Of a stretch of 64,000 nucleotides of DNA, positions 47,384-58,875 are shown in pieces; position 1 is the first letter of the stretch; each line of letters opens with the position of its first letter. The stretch is from positions 5,418,333 to 5,482,332 of the forward strand of contig NC_047078.1 in NCBI RefSeq assembly GCF_902459465.1, read 5' to 3'. Below the pieces are notes generated by a model, which saw only the letters and a program-made list of their open reading frames with translations, was not told the DNA's origin and searched no databases. Position numbers and translations under genes: made by a program. The DNA comes from Asterias rubens (taxonomy: Eukaryota > Echinodermata > Asteroidea > Forcipulatida > Asteriidae).

Positions 47384-47744
47384 TAAAGACACTAGACACT
47401 TTTTAAAGACCAGTCTTCTCACTTGGTGTATCTCAACATTTTATTTTGCACAAAATAACAAACCTGTGAAGATTTGAGCTCAATTGGTCATCGAAGTGCG
47501 AGATAACTATGAAGAAAAAAAACACCCTTGTCACACGAAGTTGTGTGCTTTCAGACACTTGTTTTCATGACCGCAAAATCTAAACCTGAAGTTTTGAAGT
47601 CAAATTCGTGGAAAATTACGTTACCTCAGGGGAGCCGTTTCTCACAATGTTTTATATTATCAACAGCTCTCCATTGCTTGTTAACAAGTAAGTTTTTATG
47701 CTAACAATTATTTTGAGTATTACCAATAGTGTCAGTGTCTTTAA
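47384..47744. repeat. Common MITE, copy 5
   Basis: taaagacactagacac at the left, aatagtgtcagtgtctttaa at the right, with small deletions. Confidence 0.8.
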
Positions 47745-47971
47745 AGCTGTCGTAGGGATTAAAAATCGCTTCCAGTGCTGACCGTTGTCAGCTTGTTTCT
47801 CCACTGTCTTAAAAGTTTATTCTAGTTTGAGGGGCATCAAGAAAAAGAAAAGAAAAATTCTGCCAGAATTGTGTGTGTAAACCAGTATGCCATTGTTAAT
47901 GGTAATTTTTTTTTTAAATGAAACTTCCTTAACACATAGGCCTAAATTAAATATTAAACACATGATAATTT

Positions 47972-48335
47972 ACTAAAAAATTATTGTTAGCATAACAACT
48001 TACTTGGTAACGGGCAATGGAGAGCTGTTATTAGTATAAAACATTGTGAGAAACGGCTCCCACTGAAGTAACGTCGTTTTTCGGAAAGAAGCAATTTCTC
48101 ACTACAATTATTTGAATTTGTAATTCGAGACCTTAGCTGAATTCAAGCATCTGAAAGCACACAACTTGTGCGACAAGGGTGTTTTTCTGTCATTATTCTC
48201 TCACAACTTCGATGACCAATTTAGTTCAAATTCTCACTTATTTGTTATTTTTATGCATAGGCCTAATTATGTCGAGTAGCCTACACCAAGTGGGAAGACT
48301 GGTGTTTGACAATTAAGGTGCAGTGCCTTTGAGGG
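47972..48335. repeat. Common MITE, copy 6 (opposite orientation, decayed ends)
   Basis: Recognised by ttagcataacaacttacttggtaacgggcaatgg-type sequence through to gggaagactggtgtttgac. Both ends have decayed. Confidence 0.7.
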
Positions 48336-48367
48336 GCTCATTGGAATTGTTATTGTTAACATAATTG

Positions 48368-48700
48368 TTAAAGGCAGTGGACACTATTGGTTTACTCAAA
48401 ATAATTATAAGCATAAAACCTTACTTGATGAGTAATGGGGAGAGGTTGATAGTATAAAACATTTTGAGGAAACGGCTCTCTCTGAAGTTACGTTTTCAGA
48501 TTTGGAATTTGAGGTCACGAAATCAAGCATCTGAAAGCACACAACTTCGTTTGACAAGGGTGTTTTTTCATTAATATATCGCAACTTCGACGACCAATTG
48601 AGCTCAAATTTTCACAGGTTTGTTATTTTGGGATATGTTGAGATACACCAAGGGAGAAGACTGCTCTTTGACAATTACTAATAGTATCCAGTGTCTTTAA
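48368..48700. repeat. Common MITE, copy 7, just downstream of gene B
   Basis: ttaaaggcagtggacac at the left, gtatccagtgtctttaa at the right. Its right end is 62 bp from the gene B stop codon, so it may lie in or supply the 3'UTR. Confidence 0.85.
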
Positions 48701-48761
48701 ATTGATCGCGTAGTTTATTGTTTGTTGCTGTTTCGCTATGCAAGCTAATGTTCCTTATTAC

Positions 48762-51700
48762 TCATTGCCACAGCCAATGTGGTGGTGGATACAAAATTCC
48801 ACGAGGCGGTGGGGGCGGGCTTGGGGCTTCATCCTCTTCAGACAAATTCAGCCTCGACTCAGCATATGTATGTGCTATGACATTGCGATTATCGGTTGTC
48901 GATGTTGCATGGTCGCCAATCTCTCTAACTTCTGCATAGGCTGTTTCTGCATCTTATAAAAATGCAAAAAGAACACTTCTAAAAGAAATTATGGCTACAT
49001 ATGACAAGGTTTCCTTTAAAGACAGTGGACACTATTGGTAATTACTCAAACAAATTATTAGCATAAAACCTTACTCGATAACGAGTAATGGGAAGAGGTT
49101 GGTAGTATAAAACATTGTGAGAAACGGCTCATTGGCTTTTGTTCCAAAATTATAAAGATAATAAAAATATATAACAAAATATTTAAAAAAAATTGGTTAT
49201 TTATTGAGATTTGTTTACCTTGTTGTTCAAATCTGCTTGACAGATTGGGTCCAATTCGAATGCTTCCTGGTGAAGGGGCTCGTCTGAAAGTCACAGTAGC
49301 TCTGTTCGCATCATTGCTGTTTTTAAAAAACACTGTGTTGTTTAATTTAAGTTTGCCCAGTAAAAATGAAGGGAGAATACTATCTAAACACTCTGTCGTT
49401 AATTATGTTTTTCTTCCCCCCACCCATGTGTAACCTCTTCCTTAATTTTAAACTTCCTTCTCTTGCTTTATCTTCACCAAACAAACAATCAAACAGTCAA
49501 ACGTTTCAGTCGGATGATATGCCACCCCCCCCCCCCCAATGATTTTTTTGTTAACATAGTAATTAATAAATAAATAAATAAATACATAAATGGATGTTGC
49601 ACTAAATGTAGAGTTACTTACGTTTGGTTGATCTGGACAGCAGAATGACCTGCGGGAAAACAGAGACATTGGGGTAAAAGTGTTTGTAAAGTTGTGATAA
49701 TAACCATGTTTTCCCTCTCCCTGAACCAGAGATAACCATTTAATATCAAGGACGGCTTATAGAATAAGCCAACGAGATATGCTTTAAACTAAACGGTTAT
49801 AGGGGCTCCAGCACCTGAACCCCGCCAAAGGGCCTTGCCCTGAACCCCATCAGGGGCCCTTGAGCGAGACCTTGACCCCATGCCATAAATTTTAATGTTA
49901 AACTCCTTATGAATTGTTGCTCAATGTATGGATTTTAATGCGTGTTAAAGACTTTTAATGATTTTCTGCTGACATTTCTTTTTAAACTATACTTTCCTAA
50001 TTGTCGAGTTCCCTAAATCACTAAACATGAAAGGTCCTTACGGTCTTTACGAAGCCTCGATGCGACAACCAGCAGGCTTATTGCGACCAGGAAAAGTCCG
50101 GATGACACAGCTGTGATCAAAACAGCATCTTTCCGAGCAGATTCCAACGGAGTATCTCCAGACCCTTAATAATAACAATTAATAATATCAACTTTTTATG
50201 GCGCCTTTCACTTTAACTGTCTCAATGCGCTTTACATTTAATAGTGCCCTGGTCGTTGGACCAACAATCCGTTAAACTTTCTCAGCTCCCTGGAAGTATA
50301 CAACCTATTGTGTGCAACCATAGCAATACAATTACTTATTCATTCACAATATCAACCTCTACCCTCGCAGGTACCCAATTATACCCCTTGGTGAAGAGAA
50401 GTAATTATAGTAAAGTATCTTGGTATAGGACACAAGCGCCGTGACGGGATTCGAACCCACACTCCGGTGACTTAACCACAAGAACTTGAATTCGATGCTC
50501 TTAACCAGCACACCACACAAGTACAAACAAGATAAATTACAAATATCAGCGTAAAGTACAATGTAAACCAGTTTTAGTTAGGTCACAAATCACATCGTGA
50601 TCTGAGATTACTGCTGGTATGATGACAAGGAGATTGACAAAACTTGTGGGGTTTTCTCGATCTTCTTAAACAAATACTTATTAATAATAATAATAATAAT
50701 AATAAGACTTGTAATGCGCACATATCCACCCTGCTGGGTGTTCAAGGCGCAGTACTTCAAAGTCATTCAAAGTTGACCCACCTTGTCCCGTTTTCAGTGT
50801 TACGATTTTAGGTTTCACAGCTCCATTAAAGTTTGTTTCTGCTGGCAATGTTGTGGTTAATGACGGTTCAGCTGTAACTGCCGAAGAAAAAAAATAAAAA
50901 GTTACTAGTCATCATTAAAAAAAATCGTTCTTGAAAACTAGCAGTTTGTAATACTTTACATCTTTCTTATAAGAAAAGTTATTGACCCGAAATCCCAACT
51001 ATTTTGATACTAAAATGAGATTTTTTGTTCTTCTTTTTTCTGTAGACTTATGACTGTTTACATTGTAAATGCAGCTTGCTCAGCATTATCCCCTGCCAGG
51101 AAATCTGTATAATTATGGGGGGCGGGGGGTGCCCTGACTTGCCTTACTGAGAGAAAAAATAAGAATTAAATAGTTTTTTAGACTATGTTTTGTTTAGAAT
51201 CATCCTCGTATTCTTTACAGATTATTCCTTTATTCATCCCATGTTATCATTGATAGAGATTGAATTTGGTAAAGATAACTTTAAGTTAATTTTCGATTGC
51301 GCCACCAACAAATGTTTTAAAGGCAGTGAACAGTATTGGTAATTACTCAAAATAATTGTTAGCATAACAACTTACTTGGTAACAAGCCTTGGAAAGAAGT
51401 TGATAGTACAAAAGTTACTTCAGAGAAACGGCTCCCTCTGAAGTAACGTAGTTTTTGAGAAGGAAGTTATTTCTCAGTAAAATAATTTAATTGATTTCGA
51501 GACCTCTGGCGTGAGGTCTCGAAATCAAGCATTCTGAAAGCACACACCTTCGTGTGACAAGGGTATATATGTTTTCTTTCATTATTATCTCGCAACTTCG
51601 ACGACCCATTAAACTAAAATTTTCACAGGTTTGTTAATTTATGCATAATTATGTTGAGATACAACTAGTGAAAATACTGGTCTTTGACAATTACCAATAG

Positions 51701-54278
51701 TGTCTCGTGTTCCTTCAAAGTAGACTGGTGCCACCGATACAAGTCCGGGCTCCCTATGTTATAGGCTACCATTGGCGTTACGACTATTATATATTTATGT
51801 TGGCGTAATGGTTGGGGCAATTAATTTTGGTCTTGGGGCTATGCACTCGATCTTCTTACACAATGTTACTCAAACAAAGGCCATTAATGTAGCAGTTTCA
51901 CTCACTCTGTGTTGTTTTGAACTTAGTCGTTCCAACATCTCTCATGTAGTTTGTTGCTGTCATTGATAATGGTTCAGCTTTAATTGTAAAATAAGTTTAA
52001 ACAAATTTAAAATCAATCATCATAAAGAACTTATTCATTAATTTAAACACTTAATAGTATGCAAATTCACCTTCTTAAAACTGTACATCATCTCAAATTC
52101 TGTACGAATCAAATTGCATTGAAATTGTACTTACAAGCAAGAACAATTTCCGTTGATGTGATTGTTGCTGGTTCGTTGTAAATTACAAAGGAGAAAGACA
52201 AGAAAAAAAAACAAGATTAATATAAACAGATGTTCTTGTAAATTGTCTACTTTGCGTCATGATACAGATTCGACCCGGTATTACCACTTGTTTTACATGA
52301 CATTCAATAAACACTTTGTAAACTTACACGCAACGACAATTGTTGTAGAATTGTAGTTGGACTGGTTGTAGAAGGAGTCATGAACGTCACATTGGTGTCT
52401 TCCTTCGTCCTTCAAGTTCAAGTTTAGAATCGTAAGATTACAGCTTGTCTTGCCGTGATGAAGCGCGTACTTTCCCGTCTGGTCGACGGAATAAATGACC
52501 TCGTCTGATGGATTGCAAGACTGCAGTATGGTGCCGTTGAGTGACCACTCAAAAGTGAAACTTCTTTGATCAGTTGTGCCGCTGTCGACCACAGAGCACG
52601 GCAATGAAACGTCCTCCCCTTCTCCAGAAGTAAGAATGTTTTCTGCCTGAACACCAAAATTAGCTTTAAAATAAAAAGGTTTATAGTTAAAAACGACGTT
52701 CCCAATGATGGACCAAACTCTTTGGCAACAATTTCCTTTTGTCATAACAATCAGCTTGAAATAAGAAAATCGTTTGAAATACTACTACAACCCAACCTTC
52801 AAAATGACAAATTGGTAGCAGTTTTAGAAAATTCGAACATTCTTTGTTGAGAAAATTGTTGCCCTATTTTATATCCTAATTTAGTTGGTGAACTTGTTTT
52901 CCAGACAAAGGTCCGTTTTATTGGTTTGCCGCCATTCAACAATAAAAATGTGACCCCGCCGTACATTTTATTTGAAGGTTCCATTGTCGTAAATTTCAAT
53001 AATTTAGAGGTAACACTTACCCTTTTTTACGTCGACTCTTGTTGTGTTTGTATGACTGATGTATTGTCCATACACGAAACATTCAAACACGGCTTCATCT
53101 GCAAGGCCTATATCCAATATTGTTAGATTGCCATTGTCTTGATTAAATATCACAGTCTTGTTCTTGAACGACGCCACTCCGCTACCACACCGAGCAATTT
53201 CATCACCTGGCATGTTTCCCAACCTATTTACTATTGACCATCGGAATAACCCATGTCGCGTATCACACGCTGGAATCAATGTACCATCCGCATACCGAGC
53301 CTTGCATTCTAATTCAACGTCTTCACCTTCAAAAACTGAGACGACTGGTGGCATGTCTATAGTGATGGCCCCAGAAGAGATGACACCTGTTCAACAAACA
53401 AAGAAATACAATAAATTGAACCCAAGGATTGAACAATGCTTCAAAGTTAGTATTGTTTGAAGCTTTGCATGGTGTGGAGAGATAAGAAGAAACTATAAAA
53501 TAAATAGTCAACTTGCAGGTACAACCATGTGTAAATCTCTTAGGGTGAGTGTTGGCTCTGAGAAGAGCCGGTTTTCTCCTGAAGAGGAGCAGAGTATACT
53601 GTTCGAAACGTCTAAACCCAACCGGCTCTTCTCAGAGCCAACACTCACCCTATGAGATTTACACATGGTTGTACCTGCAAGTTTGCTATTTATTTATAGT
53701 TTATTCTTATGCTTTAAAGTTGTTTCCCACAGGTGAAGATCATAAGAATGCTCTTGTTTTATAGTGGTGTTTTTCGACACTACAACGAAAAATCTTTATT
53801 TTTAGGGTATTTTTATGTGCAATATCTCAATATATCTTGACACCGGCCCCGTGTCGACCTTGCGTCAACAAAAAACAGTTGGTGACTGACTTTTCAGGAT
53901 CGGATCAAAGACCATCGGGTGCTTTTCAGTCGGCGATTTTTTTACGACCTGAGCGTAACTGGCGATGATTTTTTAGACAATTTAAAACAGTCGCCGCTAG
54001 AAAAAATTAACAGTCACAAGAGTAGAACAAGTTCAACTTGTGCGACGTATTCCCGACGGTCGGGAACCAATGGCAGGCGCACGATTTCTCAGTTGTTGGA
54101 ACTGAGCATAATTATTTTTGTCTGCGCGTTACCGACGGTTTGTTGTGGACGCATGGAAATCGTAGGTCGACCTGAGGCCGGCTATAAGCTTGACGAGTTC
54201 TACTTATGTCGACTTACCTTGAAATATGTTTCCAATAACAAGCAAGACTGAGAACTTCAGAGTAACTCCTCTCTCCAT
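48762..54278 (-). CDS. Gene B: two-Ig-domain type I receptor with ITSM-like motif and proline-rich tail (~467 aa)
   Basis: Exons (minus): 54278-54218 signal peptide; 53386-53021 Ig1; 52663-52328 Ig2; 52167-52135 microexon (33 bp, least certain); 51977-51906 and 50877-50782 Ser/Thr-rich stalk; 50164-50042 transmembrane; 49649-49622 (28 bp); 49316-49219; 48952-48762 tail and TGA. Phases agree at every junction, and the sum is 1404 nt. Ig1 has ELEC, FRW and DEAVFEC plus an extra Cys pair (PAC, ARC). Ig2 has LPC, FEW and DEGRHQC plus QSC and TSC. The membrane helix is about residues 335-356, followed by RLRKD. The cytoplasmic tail contains T408-A-Y410-A-E-V413, matching the immunoreceptor switch consensus TxYxx[V/I], a second Tyr (HTYAES, 434) and PPPPPRG (about 450-456). 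In vertebrates such motifs bind SH2 adaptors and phosphatases; here signalling is inferred. An alternative acceptor at 48946 would drop two residues. Confidence 0.85.
49016..49132. repeat. Common MITE fragment in the last intron of gene B
   Basis: tttaaagacagtggacac through to gagaaacggctc; only the left third is kept. Confidence 0.75.
50170..50530. repeat. tRNA-derived SINE / retroposon tail in a gene B intron
   Basis: Towards 50440-50520 the plus strand reads gggattcgaacccacac and then gatgctcttaaccagc, an inverted tRNA T-arm and D-arm. About 50175-50240 has aatgcgctttac next to aataata, as in non-LTR 3' ends. It inserts in the intron between exons 50877-50782 and 50164-50042. Confidence 0.6.
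50680..50760. repeat. Non-LTR 3'-end fragment with (aat)n tail
   Basis: taataataataataataa followed by gacttgtaatgcgc and ggcgcagtac, the usual form of a CR1/L2-family tail. It is in the same gene B intron as the SINE and just short of the stalk exon. Confidence 0.5.
51317..51719. repeat. Common MITE, copy 8, in a gene B intron
   Basis: ttaaaggcagtgaacag at the left; central gaggtctcgaaatcaagc; the right end aatagtgtctcgtgttcctt has decayed. Between the two stalk exons. Confidence 0.8.
53486..53710. repeat. 225-bp palindrome in intron 1 of gene B
   Basis: acttgcaggtacaaccatg on the left is repeated inverted on the right (catggttgtacctgcaagt). The inner gggtgagtgttggctctgag also pairs, and pairing extends outwards to the aaactata/tatagttt stretch. 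The loop contains actgttcgaaacgtc, a box-B-like word. A fragment is seen at 63868-63896 (ggtggctctgaaaagagccg). Confidence 0.8.
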
Positions 54279-54900
54279 TTTGTGATTAGTTATACTGTCA
54301 TTGTGAACATTTTGGCGAATAACAGTTAGAACCTACAATATTAGCCTACATGATTTAATCTGCTTTTAAATCACATCTTTAACAACATCAAGTCTCTCCT
54401 GTAAATCAAACACAGATTGATTGCTGGAAATTACGATTTGGATTTCACAGTAAGGGTAGGCATGAAAGTGTTTAGAGAGAAAATGGCCTACGTCGAGACT
54501 ACCCTTTAAAAAACACTGCGTTTTTCAAAGTAAATGTGACCAGAAGCAGTATATATAAATGGCAAATCAGCTGAGTTTGTGAGTTACTGGTCGATTGCAA
54601 AAGAATGTACGTGTGTTTTGTCAGCCAGAATTTGTGATCAAGTTCTTGTTTTGCAACTATGCGCACTCCTTGTAAAAAAAACGACTGTCAATCTTCTTTC
54701 GAAAGTAGAAATTTCTAGTTTCCATTTCTGTTTTACTCTTAAAATAATTACTCCTGCTCCTAAATCAACGGTTTTCTGGTGTCAAGGGAAAGGAAAGTTT
54801 CGTTGTTTTCCTTTCAAAGCAAGGGATTATAATATACAGAAAAATGTACTTTCCTTTGTAATAATGCAAACGATTGATATCCGTTAAAGTGTGTCCTATC
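54279..54900 (-). promoter_or_regulatory. Conserved 5' flank of gene B
   Basis: Similar to 518-950 upstream of the left-edge paralog; it is therefore part of the duplicated unit and the probable promoter/5'UTR. The ATG context is acaaaATGG. There is no obvious core promoter motif beyond tatatataa-like sequence near 54550. Confidence 0.4.
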
Positions 54901-55313
54901 AAAATTTGCATAGTGTAAGCTGTTCCCGTTGCAAATCAAACAACCATACAAAATGTTGTTTATTAAAATGGTCAGTTGCGGGTAGGGGAAACATGGGCTG
55001 CAAACCACAGCATTTCTTGCTTGTAAAATTCCGTTTTCAAGTTTCATTTGAAGCCCTTTTCGATAAGTGTAATTACACCCATCCATTTGCTCACTTATAG
55101 CGTTTTTATTATACTGACAGGGTGTGGGAACGACTGTCCACGTTTCCCCCTCATGTAACTGGCTTGAAACGTGCTCAAAAAAGAATCTTTGAAATCAGGC
55201 AAAAAATTACCTTTCTTGTGCCAGAACGTGTTCCATTGTTGACAGTGATTCTGGAAACGGCTAGACAAAAAATCACCGGTCGTTTCCTATGGGTACATTG
55301 GATTAGCTACCCA
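54901..55313. other. Intergenic stretch between the divergent gene B and gene C
   Basis: No exon or known repeat recognised in 54901-55313. Gene B runs left and gene C runs right from here. Confidence 0.4.
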
Positions 55314-56085
55314 GGTGTGGCGGTTTCAGTCTTCCGCCGTGTTCAGTTTTCCGGGTGACGTAGCCGGACATTTCAGCACGTTGTTCGAGCGGTTTTAGCT
55401 TTCCGGCGTGTTCAGTTTTCCGGGTGACGTAGTCAGACAAAAATACCGCCGCGAGTACCCTGGCGAGTACTGTAGACTAGTGTAGTGTAGTTCTCTGAGT
55501 GACCCCAAATTGTTTCTACTACGATTCTTTTCTGTTTAGTCACATATTCTCTAGCCCCATCTTAACACGTATTCATGTGTACAACACTGCTTGTGCCACT
55601 GGTTTAATACAGGATATTTTGCTTGGTTTTCACACCAAGTTCTCTCATACGATCCACGCGTTCGCCGCTCGTTGTACTCGTGGACGCCGCCATGACAGCT
55701 ACCGGAGAGTGTAACACGGATGACTCAATACGGCACTATAAATGGACTACTTTCGCTTGCTGTGCGCGGGCATCGCATGACGTAATGTTACCGTATATGG
55801 TCATTTGGAAAACTGAACACGGCGGAAAGTTGAAACCGCCACACCGGGTCAAACCCCGATCTGCCCCCAGTACGTTCGAATAGCTTTGACGTCATTCCAG
55901 GGGCTCACCCGGGTCAGCCTCAAGTACCCTGCTTGTGGAACGGGTCACTAATTTGGGGCTGGCCTGAGGTGCATGACGTCCCACGAGAGGGTGAGTGATC
56001 AATTTTGATTAGCTCTTGTCAGGGGCTCACCTGAATAATGAGCACCACGGGTCGACCCGGGGAAGCAATTGAACGCATCCTATGC
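55314..56085. mobile_element. Nested MITEs (ggtgtggcggtttcagtctt within the gtacgttcgaatagc MITE)
   Basis: 55314-55845 begins ggtgtggcggtttcag and ends with the inverse, ctgaacacgg...ccgccacacc. It also contains two near-identical ttccgggtgacgtag blocks. Sequence from 55850 to 56085 matches the interior and end of the MITE at 45412-45656 (gtacgttcgaatagctttga, ggggctcacc). The first element therefore seems inserted in the second. Confidence 0.6.
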
Positions 56086-56620
56086 TTACCACGGCCTGGA
56101 AAAATGTGATAATTATGTGTAAAATGGACTGAGAAAATTTTGTGTAGAAAGACAATGGTGGTGCATGATATGAGCCATCAGTGTAACAATAAGCCATTAT
56201 TGCGAGTTAGATTTGAATAATGATTGGTACAATGACTTACTTAGTCATACAATGCTGTTGTTCAGAATCCTGTTGTATGGGTGTTCACTGTCTCTTACGT
56301 AACTACGCAAACAAGCTTGTCACAATCATGTGACATAACAACTGTGTCTCACTAGTCTGAGGAATTCAAATTATAAGTGGTAACATGTGATCAAGCACGT
56401 TATTGTAACAATTTTAAAATCTCACTTATTGTCAAACGTCCTATAGCAGGGTCCGAGTAAGCAACAAAAAGAACATCAGTCGTATAACGGTAATTGTAAG
56501 CCAATGATTCTCAACGTGATGAAAGTTTTGCTTGAAGGTTTGTGTCTTTCTTTTTTGTTTTTTGACAACCGTGTGGATCCTTTTGTTCTACTTTCTGTGT
56601 TTTAAAAAATATAAGAAAGA
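56086..56620. other. Non-coding stretch
   Basis: No gene seen. The part from 56580 on begins the C/D shared upstream block. Confidence 0.4.
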
Positions 56621-56800
56621 AAAGCGAAACCTTTTACTGCCCTTGAGCCTGAAAACAGTTGGTTGCTGAGCTGTTTTGTTTAATAAGGGGAGAATATAAA
56701 GATAGTGGAACCAATACTCACAGAAGGAGATTGACAGTTGTTTCTCTTTTATAAGGTAAATATTCCGCATGTTTCCAAAAGGAAGAACTTCACCACTTCT
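56621..56800 (+). promoter_or_regulatory. Upstream block shared by copies C and D
   Basis: aaaagcgaaacctttt..ctg, ccttgagcctgaaa.cagt, gatagtggaaccaa and attgacagttgtttctctttt occur in the same order at 59535-59720 upstream of copy D. Being duplicated and placed 190-370 bp upstream of the leader ATG, it is a candidate promoter or 5'UTR exon. The attached ag|gtaaat could be a donor of an untranslated first exon. Confidence 0.4.
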
Positions 56801-56987
56801 GGCTCGAAGAGATGTCCGTTTTTGTCGATCGACCAGTTTTGCTCAGTTGCGTTTTTTTTCAGTGTAGGCCTACTGTTGAGTTATACGAGATGTTTTTGAT
56901 TGTCATGAATTTAAACACCTTTTTACGTAACACCGAAGTGACCTGTTATCCAACAACGTTTTCACAGTGTCAATAATCATTCCAAAA

Positions 56988-57945
56988 ATGGGAGGCGCAT
57001 TTACAGTCTTGATAGTTGTTGGAATTATGTTTCAAGGTAAGTCGTCAAGCTTAAGTGTCGATAAAACATTAAAAATAGTATTAGTTTTTATTTGAGAAGC
57101 AACCTGAAAATAAATACATTTTGATGCAGTGTCGAAGACAAAAACGTACACAAAAAAAACGAAAGTAGTGGCGTGTCATGGCATATAGCGGTTAAGAGCA
57201 CCGGATTCAAGCTCTGGTGTTTGCTCAGAAGAGTGTTGGGTCGAGTCCCGGTCGTGACACTTGGGTCCTTAAACATGACACTTAAACATGATTGCTTTGT
57301 AAAGTTGGGGAGGTAGTGCTTTCTGCTCTACCAGCCAGGCTTCTGATGGATGATACCCAAGCCTTCATCTGTATGGACTGTAAATGGGGCAACCCTGTTT
57401 CAGCCCCAGGAGTAGGTGCCAACGGCCTCTGGAATAAAATAATTGTAGCACACACCTTGAAGTGGCCTTAAGGCCTTGTGTGTCTGGCGACTTGCAGAAA
57501 AAAAAATGTTATCAATGCTAACCTCGCGTGAAATTACTTTGAAGAGTTGTTCAGTGATTGAATCAGTTTAAATTTATTTCTATTATGCATATAGATGCTA
57601 TTTCTTCTGGGACCATCATGATAGACATGCCACCAGTCGTCTCAGTTTTTGAAGGTGAAGACGTAGAGTTAGAATGCAAGGTTCGGTATGCCAATGGTAC
57701 ATTAATTCCACCCTGTTATTGGCTACATGGCTTTATACTGAAATGGACATTAGTTAATAGGGTGGAAAACATGCCAAGTGATGAAATTGCACGATGTGGT
57801 AGAGTGGCATCGTTCAAGAACAAGACTGTGGAGTTTAATCAAGACAATGGTAATCTAATAATATTGGATATAGGCCTTGCAGATGAAGCCGTGGTTCGGT
57901 GTGAAGTGGTGGGAGAAATCGGCCATTAAGTAAGAGTGAGAAAGG
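56988..57945 (+). pseudogene. Copy C: truncated Ig receptor (signal peptide plus Ig1, stop in exon 2)
   Basis: Leader exon 56988-57036 (MGGAFTVLIVVGIMFQ, phase 1, CAAG|GTAAGT). The Ig1 exon is 57595-57945 after gcatatag. Its framework matches genes B and D (MPPVVSVFEGEDVELEC, DNGNLIILDIGLADEA), and it has C, W and C (VVRC). A TAA at 57927-57929 falls 16 nt before the expected donor (AAAGG|GTAAG), where B and D continue through the last strand. No Ig2, stalk or membrane exon follows before copy D. A secreted single-domain product is possible but a decaying duplicate is more likely. The intron carries a SINE. Confidence 0.7.
57168..57500 (+). repeat. tRNA-derived SINE in intron 1 of copy C
   Basis: The head reads agcggttaagagcaccgg (box A region) and gggtcgagtcccggtcg (box B), 50-60 bp apart, as in a tRNA-Leu-type SINE. 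The body includes aggtagtgctttctgctc and aaggccttgtgtgtctggcg. Too long a spacing and no closing arm for a real tRNA gene. Confidence 0.75.
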
Positions 57946-58039
57946 GTAAGTGCTGCAACAATTTAGTTTTGTTTTGTACAAAAAGGACCTACATTCCTCC
58001 ATTATATACGTAACCTTTTCTACGTGTTGTACTTATTGT

Positions 58040-58560
58040 TACGCTTGAGTCACCATGGTATATACGCATGCCCTCTGGCCAACGCCCTTCAGGCTTAATA
58101 CGCACATGGGTGCTGGTTCGCTGTTCACTCGGTTTGCTCTTATTTACTAACGTATCCCAAGTTTTCGACGAATATCGAACAGTTCGAGTTCTGCGGGTAA
58201 AAGCAGAAATAGATTTAGAGAAGGCCAAGCTGGCCTTGATTAACAGGGTTGATGGTCAAGATTCAGCAATAGAAGCGCTTCTGGAGGCTGAAGAGTTAGT
58301 TGCCGAGCGAAAGAAGAAAATAGAATCGCCGACGAATTAGGCCGGCTGGGTGACAGTGTCTAAGCTTCAGAAGGGGGGCTCAGTGCACCTATCAGCAGAG
58401 CAGCAGAAAAGTGTTTAAAATAGCTGAAGAAGAGGCTTTGATGGAACTCAAGACCCGAAAACGAAAGAGGCGTGATTTAAATGGCTCTGAGACGTCCTCT
58501 CCTGCTTACCGTCGTATTTTTCGAGGTAGACCTATATTTTGCATTATACTTTGTTATTTC
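58040..58560 (+). pseudogene. Decayed ORF with charged helical segments, family not recognised
   Basis: Frame 58068-58340 reads ALINRVDGQDSAIEALLEAE and is rich in Glu/Lys (ERKKKIE). After frame changes it continues as LQKGGSVHLSAEQQK and then as IAEEEALMELKTRKRKRRD (58411 on). The pieces together look like one protein of charged helices broken by at least two shifts. I do not recognise the family; a transposon or retrogene remnant between copies C and D is the simplest reading. Confidence 0.4.
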
Positions 58561-58689
58561 AGCTTGCATCTCCGTGCATGCAAGCCTACACCCCATGCTG
58601 TCTGATTAATATATAATTAATAAATTCAATGCATCAGAATATTTATTGTACATTGTATAATACCATAACTGGTTAATGGGATTTTACAT

Positions 58690-58875
58690 GCTAAAATACT
58701 TTTCGTCTCATGTGAGACGAAATTATGTTGTGACTTCTTTTACTAATTTCTCAAAAACTACAGAACCTCAGTAAGTAATATTTGAAAGGAAGCTTTCTAC
58801 TATCATTATCTTCAAACCCTGTAAGTTTAGTTTAAATCTGTGGACATTTTGAAAAAGTACCCAAATCCTTTAAAG
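58690..58875. repeat. Half of the 15.3 kb palindromic MITE
   Basis: cttttcgtctcatgtgagac, ctcaaaaactacagaacctc and gctttctactatcattatct occur in the same order as in 15540-15712. Confidence 0.65.

Noticed and set aside
52424..52705. 93-codon alternative frame on the minus strand
   Set aside because: Shadow of the Ig2 exon of gene B, which has the Ig signature and correct splice phases.
53549..53764. 71-codon frame on the plus strand
   Set aside because: Entirely within the 53.5 kb palindrome.
57168..57265. Possible tRNA-Leu gene
   Set aside because: Boxes A and B are recognisable but the segment between them is too long and acceptor ends do not pair; a SINE head fits better.
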